From Rhabditoides inermis (Eukaryota; Nematoda; Chromadorea; Rhabditida; Rhabditidae), in the NCBI GenBank assembly GCA_963966185.1, contig CAWZYM010000412.1:186001-250000 (forward strand): a DNA stretch of 64,000 nt, written 5' to 3'. This document shows positions 53,489 to 64,000 of this stretch, one piece after another (positions within the stretch are counted from its first letter, which is position 1; each line of letters starts with the position of its first letter). The notes beneath the pieces were generated by a model that saw nothing but the letters and a program-made list of their open reading frames with translations, did not search any database and was not told the origin of the DNA. The translations under genes and the position numbers were made by a program.

Positions 53489-55526
53489 CTAGCGCTCCGG
53501 CGCGCTGTCGCGCGCCTCCGCGCTAGAACATGAAAATTAGAAGAATAGAAATTCATACAAGTTTTTGGTTATGTTCAATACTACTGTTTATCCACAAATT
53601 CATAACATTTTGACGAGTGAAACGAATTATTAACGTAAAGAAGATTAGTCGATTGATGTATTGATTGCACTGATAAGTATGTTGTCTAGGAGCGGGGTAA
53701 TAATAATAATAACAATAATAACTGGTTTGCAAGTCCTATAGTAAGCTGCCGCGCGCTTCACCTATCAATGTCTATGAAAAGAATAATGATATATTTTTTT
53801 TTTCTGAACTGTACTTTTCTATGCTCCCAAAAACTAAATGCGCTCAGGCACAAGTCAGCATCGCTCTGATATTAGCCCTCCTCCTTCTATCTCTCCCTCT
53901 TTCTCCCCTCTCTTCTCGCTCTCTCCTTCCTCTCTTTATCTCCCTGCTTTCTCTTTATTTTTTTTCGTTTTTCTTTCAGTGTTAAAGACACAGTGGCGAC
54001 TTATTTCTGTCACAACCTGCCACAACTCATCATTTTCACACGAGCAAAACATTTGGCCGTGGGATCGAACCGGCGAAGATCGGGGGCCACAATGCAGCGC
54101 ACATGCTCTGAGCCATGAAGCTATTGACTAAGCGTTGTTCAATTGCGCTTATGTCTCCGACCCCAACTTGCAGTATTGAAGCGTTGGCGGGAAATTCAAA
54201 TTTTCATCTGAATCCTTGGCAGTGTCAGATTCGAAAGTAACGCAGAATCGTCGTTCTTTCGAAAAAAAATGCAAATGTGTTAGGTTAACATGGTTTTAAA
54301 AAAATACTCCGTGTCAAATAAGTCGCCACTGTTCCTTTCATGCTACGAAAACAGACAGTTCTGCTTTTCTGCTTCTGCAACATCTTCCCCTCACTAATCT
54401 CTTTCTCTCTTTCTTTCTCTTTTTTATCTATCTCTTTTTCTTTTTCCCTCTCTTCCTCTTTCTCTTTCTCTCAGGTCTCCTCTCGCGCGTGCACCTTTTG
54501 ATAAATTGGCTATATCTTTCTCACATTGTAACCACTCAGGTTGAATTTTACGGAAAACAGGTACGGAAAAAAAGCTGTTTTTTGAACGTAATTACGGAAA
54601 ATAAAACAGAGATGTTGCTTAGATGAGAAACGTTTGCTGCAGACAGTTACAAATTTAATGGTTTTCGTGGTTTTTCTTCTATAACCAGAGTAAGTAGAGA
54701 CGTATAAGAAAGTGGACTGCATTCTGTAACACAAAGTAAACTTTCTGCGAAGTTTTTACGCGAATCGATTCAGTAGAAACGGAGATAATCTTGCGGACAC
54801 ACATGAAAAAGTGAAAAAGTGACCATTTTTGGTAGTATTTTGACCAAAAAGAGAGGTAATGAAAGCAAAATTGAGAACTGTCACAGAATGGACTGCATCA
54901 CAAGACGTAAACTCAACTATCAGTCAAGTTTCTTGCAAATTGGTTTTGTATGAATCGAGTTATGACCGCGGAAATACTAAAAATCGCAAAAGTGAGGCGA
55001 GAGCGCGCGCGCGGCTCTTGCTAATTTGGCTATATTTTCCTTACACCGTAACCAATGATGATGAAACTTGCAGGTTAGTGACAGAACTAATTGTTGAAAG
55101 TAATTACAGAACAAGAAGCGAAACTGTTTCTTAGGTGAGAAGCTTTTGCAGCGGACAGCACCAAAATCGGCGAATTTTGAGGTTTTTCTACCAAATATAG
55201 GCAATGAGTGTAATTGGAGAGTAATCACAAAGTGGACTGCATCCTGAAGTACTATGTGAACTTTTCGCAAAGTTTGACGCAAATCGGTTCGGTAGAAACG
55301 GAGTTATGCCCGCGGACACACAAGAAAAAGTGCAAAAGTGACCATTTTTGGTGGTTTTTTGACCAAATATGGACGTAGAGGAGGAGTTGAGAGGTGCCTG
55401 AATTTTGTCGTCGTCCTTGGAAGAGAACACAACTTTTTACCAAGTTTCATGGGAATCGGTTGAGTTTGAAGCTAGTTATGACTCTGGAATGACGGACACC
55501 ATAGGACATTTTAGTAAAAAAGGCGA
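53489..55526 (-). mobile_element. Helitron-like unit U1
   Basis: On the minus strand the unit begins TCGCCTTTTTTACTAAAATG (55526) and ends with hairpin GGCGCGC-GACA-GCGCGCC, six bases and CTAG (53492-53489), followed by T. TC start, 3' hairpin and CTAG^T end are the Helitron hallmarks. No Rep/helicase frame, so non-autonomous. Contains a minus-strand tRNA-like module (54042-54125), CT-rich tracts and repeated blocks ending in GAAACGGAG-TTATG. Confidence 0.65.
54042..54125 (-). other. tRNA-like module in U1
   Basis: TGGCTCAGAGC and GGTTCGATCCC in A/B-box positions; repeated at 56341-56426 in U2. Not a foldable tRNA. Confidence 0.5.
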
Positions 55527-57846
<2,320 letters not shown>

Positions 57847-58314
57847 CTAGCGCTCCGGCGCGCTGTCGCGCGCCTTCGCGCTAGATCATGAAAATAAGAA
57901 GAAAAGAATAGAAACTCATAGAATAGAATAGAAACTCAAGTTTTTGTTATGATCAATAATACTGTGTTTTTTTTTACAATTTCATAACATTTTGAGTGAA
58001 ACTGGTTGTCAAAGTAGAGAAGATTAGTCGATTGATGTATTGATTGCACTGATAATGTGGTCTAGAGGCGATGCAATAATAATAATACCTGGTCTGCAAG
58101 TGCTTTAGTTAGCTGCCGCGTACATCCGTTGTACAAGTCAGTAGATCTATGTATATTTTCGAATTTGAATGTCCTCGCGTAGACAGAAAGAGCACCCGCA
58201 CGGTGCCGCGCGCTCCCGCTATCGATATCTATGAATACATAGATCAATGATAATCATTATACATTTTTTTCTGAACTATACTTTCCTTTGCTCATAAAAA
58301 ACTCTCTCTCTCTC

Positions 58315-58375
<61 letters not shown>

Positions 58376-60012
58376 GCTTCCTCTCTCTCTTTTTTCTTTT
58401 TCTTTCTCTCTCTTTCTCCTCGTATTTCTTTTAGTTTTAGTGCTACGAAAACAGAAAGCTTTGCTACTGCAACCTCTCGCCCTCTTTTATTCTCGCATTC
58501 TCTCTCTCTCTTTCTCTCTCTGTCTCTCTCTATCTCTCCCTTCCCTTTTTTTATCTAACTCTTCCTTTTTTCCCCTTTTCTTTTTTTCCTTCTCTCAAGT
58601 CTCCTCTCGCATTTTTTTTATATTGTCAATGCAACAATAACATTACTCTTATTCGCTCTAACACTGCCTTTCTCTATATATATATATATTTATATGCTTC
58701 TCTCTAACTTTTCCTCTCTCCCTCCGTTCTTTGTCAATGCATTTTTAAAGATTGAAGTAAAACTTTTGCTTGGACATGGAGCTTCCGCTGCCGGACAGCG
58801 AGATTCTGATGTTTTTTTAACCGGATACTGAAAGCAAAATTGAGGACGTGGACTACAGCCGAGGACGTAAACTCAACTATCTTCAAAGTTTCATACAAAT
58901 TGGTTTAGTATGAATCGAGTCATGAACGCGGAACTAATCAAAATCGCAAAAGAAATGCGAGGGCGCGCGCATCTTTTGATAATTGGACAATATGTTCCTC
59001 ACACCGTAACCAATAACGCTGAGTTTTGCAGGTACGCTCTTTTTGTTAAAACTATTTGTTGAACGTATTTACGGAAAATGAAGCGAAGATGTTTCTTAGA
59101 TGAGACACGTTCGCTGCGAACAGCAACAAAATCGATTACTTTCGTGGTTTTTCTTCGAAATATAGGCAATGAGTGTAATTGGAGAGTAATTACGAAGTGG
59201 ACTGCGTCCTAAAGTAATATGTAAACTTTCTGAAAAGTTTTACGCAAATTGGTTCAGTAGAAACGGAGATATGCCCGCGGACACACAAGAAAAGGTGCAA
59301 AAGTGTCTATTTTTGGTAGTATTTTGACCATAAATAGAGGTAATGAAAGCAAAATTGAGAACTGTCACAAAGTGGACTGCATCAGAAGACGTGAACTCAA
59401 CTATCTTATGAGTTTCATGCAAACTGGTTCTGTATGAATCGAGTTATAACCGCGGAAATACTAAAAATCGCAAAAGTGAGGCGAGAGCGCGCGCGGCTCT
59501 TGCTAATTTGGCTATATTTTCCTTACACCGTAACCAATGATGATGAAACTTGCAGGTTAGTGACAGAACTATTTGTTGAAAGTAATTACAGAACAAGAAG
59601 CGAAACTGTTTCTTAGGTGAGAAGCTTTTGCAGCGGACAGCACCAAAATCGGCGAATTTTGAGGTTTTTCTACCAAATATAGGCAATGAGTGTAATTGGA
59701 GAGTAATCACAAAGTGGACTGCATCCTAGAGTAATTTGCAAACTTTCTGCAAAGTTTGACGCAAATCGGTTCGGTAGAAACGGAGTTATGACCGCGGACA
59801 CACAAGAAAAAGTGCAAAAGTGACCATTTTTGGTGGTTTTTTGACCAAATATGGACGTGGAGGAGGAGTTGAGAGGTGCCTGAATTTTGTCGTCGTCCTT
59901 GGAAGAGAACACAACTTTTTACCAAGTTTCATGTGAATCGGTTGAGTTTGAAGCTAGTTATGACTCTGGAATGACGTACGGACACCATAGGACATTTTAG
60001 TAGAAAAGGCGA
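57847..60012 (-). mobile_element. Helitron-like unit U3
   Basis: Begins TCGCCTTTTCTACTAAAATG (60012), ends with the U-type hairpin and CTAG (57850-57847). Internal CT tracts (58305-58400, 58500-58610) and a small TA run at 58677. Confidence 0.65.
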
Positions 60013-61313
60013 CTAGCGGGCCGGAGGCTCGCTTCGCTCGCCTCCGGCCCGCTAGTGGCGGCGGCTTCGCCGCCGCACTGCGCTCCGAGGCTCGCGCGCC
60101 TTCGGCGCGCTCGCCTCTTCGCGTCAACTCATCAAAAAATCAAATCTGAACTCTCCTATGGATCTAGTACACATCAGACATCGGAATTTCAAGTATTGGA
60201 GTTGTTTACTACTTTGTTTATTTGTTTACCTAACTGGTAAACTCTACTTTGTAAATGTCCGATTGATTTAGTATCGATTAGACATCAAAATGAGAAGATT
60301 TGGAGTTGTTTACTTGTTTGTTTACTTGTTTACTGTTGGTGTTTACCAAAAAAATTGAACTTGTTTTCTTGTTACTTGTACCAAGTATGGACGTTCTACC
60401 TTGAAAACCAACCGAGATATAAATTTTAGTACAATTTTCAGTTTCAAAGAGACGAAAATTGGAAAAAAAAATTAAAACTGAAACGTTTTTTTAAAAATGT
60501 GAAATAATTCATGAATAAAGGTTTTACGGTAGTGATAATTAAATAGGAAAATCCAGGTGTCAACTCTCATCTAGACGAAAGTTACAGGGTCGTAAAGTGA
60601 AATTTGAAGTTTATGCTAGTTTATCTCAGGTGACAGATGAGAGGCGACAGGTTAGACGGTACCTGGCAGGTACTCAGGACCTAAGGTGTCATTGGTGAAA
60701 GGAATGAGAGAATTATAAATAGTTTCTCTAAGAAGTTGAAACTTAGATCTACTGTATTTCACGTTTTGCATCTTGCCTGATTGATCCTGTCAGCGGTCAA
60801 TATGCTCAACTGCAAAAATGAGCCACATTTTGTTGAAAATCAAGGTTTTTTGAAATAGTGAAATCCTTCCACAGTGAAGCGAAAAATCTGAATCTTTGTC
60901 AGTAAATATTAGTTTTTGAGTTATGAATTACTGTGCAAAATCCAGGTCTCAACTCTTAAATAGTAAGGGATTGTAGTTGATCTAATGAATCATGAAATAT
61001 GATTTTTACTTTCAGTAATAGAGTTGAGCATACGTGTTTGTGTTGATTGTGTCATAGAGAGTGATTTACCATAAAAATTTGAAAAATTAATATTGAAAAC
61101 GTAAGAAGTTATGAACAAAAATGTAAAATTTTCACGAAAATTTAAATATTTATATTTTGAAAACGGAATAAGTTTTTTTTTTGAAATTGAAATGGTGTGA
61201 ACGGCCAAGTATCTTCTATCATCAGCTGAAGTTTGAAATTTTAGTCATAGCAAATTTTATATAGCCCCAGCCGGGGCGACCATAGCAAATTTTATATAGC
61301 CCTGCCAGGGCGA
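60013..61313 (-). mobile_element. Helitron-like unit V1
   Basis: The 3' end is a longer hairpin with 16-bp stem CTAGCGGGCCGGAGGC (60013-60055), preceded on the minus strand by two more GC hairpins (CGGCGGC-GAA-GCCGCCG and GCGCGCC-GAA-GGCGCGC, 60056-60120). The 5' end (61313) is TCGCCCTGGCAGGGCTATAT followed by AAAATTTGC, repeated once in tandem with a changed palindrome. The body is unlike U, AT-rich, with many TTGTTTAC motifs. Confidence 0.6.
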
Positions 61314-63236
61314 CTAGCGGGCCGGAGGCTCGCTTCGCTCGCCTCCGGCCCGCTAGTGGCGGCGGCTTCGCCGCCGCACTGCGCTCCGAGGCTCGCGCGC
61401 CTTCGGCGCGCTCGCCTCTTCGCGTTAAATCATCAAAATGTCAAATCTGAATTCTGCTATGGCTTTAGTACACGTTAGACATCGAAATCTCAAGTTTCGG
61501 AGTTGTTTGCGTTTTTGTTTACTTGTTTACCTGACTTGTAAACATCTGATATGAACTCTCCATCAAGTCTAGTACACTTTAGATATCAAACTCTATAGTT
61601 TTAGAGTTGTTTACAACTTTGTTTACTAGTTTGCCAAAATTGTTTACCTAAATATTGTAATTATTTATTTGTTACTTGTACCAGTTATGGACCTTTTATC
61701 TTGAAAAACAACCGCGATATTAATTTTAGAACATTTTTCACTATTTAAAAAAATACGAATATTGGAAAATTAAATAAAATTGAAACATAAATAAAAAATC
61801 TGAAATAATTCATGAATAAGGGAATACGGTAGTGACAAATAAATAGAAAAATCCAGGTGTCAACTCTCATCTAGACAAAAGTTACAGGGTCGTAAAGTGA
61901 AATTTGAAGTTTATGCTAATTTATCTCAGGTGACATGTGAGAGGCGACAGGTGAGATGGTACCTGGCAGGTACTCAGACCCTAAGGTGTCATTGGTGCAA
62001 GGGATGAGATAATTAATCATTTTTCTATAAAGTTGAAACATAGTTGTACTGTATTTTACGTTTTGCATCTTACCTGATTGATCCTGTCAGCGGTCAATAT
62101 GCTCAACTGCAAAAATGAGCCACATTTGATTGAAAATCAAGGTTTTTTGAAAAAGTGAAATCCTTCCACAGTGAAGCGAAAAATCTGAATTTTTGTCAGT
62201 TAATATTAGTTTTTGAGTTATGAATTACTGTGCAAAATCCAGGTCTCAACTCTTAGATAGTAAGAGATTGCAGTTGATCTAGTGAATGATGAAATATGAT
62301 TTTTATTTTCAGTAATAGAGTTGAGCATACGTGTTTGTGTTGATTGTGTCATAGAGAGTGATTTACCATGAAAATTTGAAAAATTAATATTGAAAATGAA
62401 AGAAGTTATGATCAAAAATGTAAAATTTCTACGAAAATTTGAATATTTATATTTTGAAAACGGAATGAGTATTTCACTTGAAATTGAAATGGTGTGAACG
62501 GCCAAGTGTCTTCTATCATCAGCTAAAGTTTAAAGTTTTAGTCTTTAAAAGTAACAAAGATATTCAAGGTTTTTGCGTTTTGCATCTTACGTGATTGATC
62601 CTGTCAGAAAATTAAAAATGCTGTAAAACTTTTTTTAACTGGTTTTTTGAAATGAAACTGTAAAACTGTAAATAAAACGCGTGTTTCATGTTACTGTGCA
62701 AGTTTCATGAAAAAATATGAAGTTTGAAGGTAGGTTTACATAGAAGCGAACCGAGTTGTTAGTGAACCCATTTAAGGAAATTAGATAGGAACCTATGCTA
62801 ATGTGTGTCTGTTAGAAGTGATTAGTTGATCTTAAGTTTGTAGTTTGAGTGTAAAATGTTTCTTCAGTATTGAGTTCTGTCCTTCTGAAATTTTGGAAAT
62901 TCTATATAAACCCATATAAGGAGTTATCGGAATCAGTTCTAGTGACGTGTGTCAAGTCAATGTAGTGTGCTAAGTCTAAGTTTACAGTATGAGAATTACA
63001 TCTTAAAACATGGACTGAGCATATGGGTCAAAAGTTTTTCAGGCTATGTCAAGTTGTTAGTAAAGTCATACGGTAAGTGGAGGTGTGAGCGTGAAAATAA
63101 AACGATTGCATGCGGTCACCATAAGAGTGTTAAGTTTAGAGTATGAGCTGTGTAGGTGTAATAGTGACTGAGCTACATGTTGTGACCGAGCCACAAACAC
63201 CGACCATAGCAAATTTTATATAGGCCGGCCAGGTGA
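61314..63236 (-). mobile_element. Helitron-like unit V2
   Basis: Same 3' hairpin trio (61314-61428) as V1, homologous body, plus a 0.7-kb 5' extension (62530-63236). 5' end TCACCTGGCCGGCCTATATA. Confidence 0.6.
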
Positions 63237-64000
63237 CTAGCGGGCCGGAGGCTCGCTTCGCTCGCCTCCGGCCCGCTAGTAGCGGCGCTTCGCGCCGCGT
63301 TTGCTCCAAGGCTCGCGCGCCTTCGGCGCGCTCGCCTCTCCGCTATAATAACTAAAACATAGACCTGTAACAGAGTTATACTTGAAAATGGAAGGTTTAA
63401 GCTTTGTTTACTTTTTGTTTACTTGTTTACATGACTTGTAAACAATAAATATGAACTGAGTACTTGGTCTAGTACACGTTAGATACTTTTAGAATTAATT
63501 TTGGAGTTGTTTACTTATTTGTTTACTTGTTTACATCTCGAATAAACAACAAAATCGAACTTAGTAATTGGTGTACTACACGTTAGATACTTTTAAAACA
63601 CATTTCTGAGTTGTTTACAGATTTGTTTACTTGTTTACATGACTTGTAAACAATAAATATGAACTGAGTACTTGGTCTGGTACACGTTAGATACCTTTAA
63701 AAAGAGATTTGGAGTTGTTTACTTCTTTGTTTACTTGTTTACTGTTGTTGTTTACCAAACATTTTGACGTTGTTTACTTGTTACTTGTACCAAGTATCAA
63801 GTCTCTAGGTCTAAAACTGACAGAGTTCATATAGAAACGTCACAAGTTTCAGATTCTAAGTCCAGAGTTCTTAGTGAACCCATATAAGGAATTATGCAAA
63901 TGAGGTGCCAGGTAAACGCGAGCGTCACAGGACTATATCAACTCTAACCCTATAAGGAGAAGTTTCTAGGTCGACGCCATAGAGCTGGAGACCTCTGGAC
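63237..64000 (-). mobile_element. Helitron-like unit V3 (cut by window end)
   Basis: V-type 3' hairpins (63237-63350), body rich in TTTGTTTACTTGTTTAC motifs; its 5' end is beyond the window. Confidence 0.6.

Noticed and set aside
60990..62505. Conserved minus-strand frames of 72 and 95 codons in V1 and V2 (MAVHTISIS...)
   Set aside because: Conservation follows from the units being copies; AT-rich composition, different frame ends and no coding-like substitution pattern visible between the two.

Overview
The window looks like nuclear DNA of an animal. It holds a spliced gene for an I-set immunoglobulin domain, several three-exon genes for small secreted proteins with GT-AG introns, RTE-type LINE remnants, tRNA-derived SINEs, a 28S rRNA fragment, and many DNA transposons with clean target-site duplications (8-bp, TTAA, TA). 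Short introns with TTTCAG-type acceptors would suit a nematode or another small-genome invertebrate, but nothing here fixes the species. Most long open frames are readings through simple repeats, not genes.

Layout. (1) 1-12029: a segmental duplication (1-4634 and 7217-12029, almost identical) carrying an 8-bp-TSD transposon with long inverted repeats, a foldback element with 8-mer arrays and a hypervariable CCCTCT array. The 2.6-kb spacer between the copies holds another 8-mer array and an inverted-repeat element with two tRNA-like modules. (2) 12030-33325: a roughly 10-kb block present twice (A1 12030-21850, A2 22262-33325). Each copy carries a convergent pair of related genes for small secreted cysteine-containing proteins (gene 1 on +, gene 2 on -). 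Between copies, MITE insertions appear as filled and empty sites. (3) 33330-36480: patchwork of exon-like fragments and degenerate repeats. (4) 37101-39268 (-): complete seven-exon gene for a 149-residue I-set Ig protein. (5) 40080-42140: CTTT microsatellite, a MITE nested in a dispersed repeat, and a foldback. (6) 42524-45797: 29 copies of a 112-bp satellite. (7) 45904-53326: one transposon with roughly 700-bp inverted ends, containing LINE debris, a CpG-rich promoter-like island and a second 2.2-kb element that itself carries a 28S rRNA fragment and a SINE. (8) 53489-64000: head-to-tail array of Helitron-like units, all on the minus strand, each ending in a GC-rich hairpin plus CTAG and abutting the TC start of the next.

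The most interesting biology is the duplicated cluster of secreted-protein genes. Three-exon models rebuilt from splice signals keep reading frame in both duplicates. The two subfamilies share a signature (TFIRLxGxQxC, Cx3C, CxDQWI, CPxEEEA) but each has one private cysteine, and the signal-peptide exon with its promoter has been copied upstream of gene 2. The Helitron-like array, with hairpins whose sequence differs but whose fold is kept, is second. All gene models are read by eye from splice consensus and frame; none has transcript support here.
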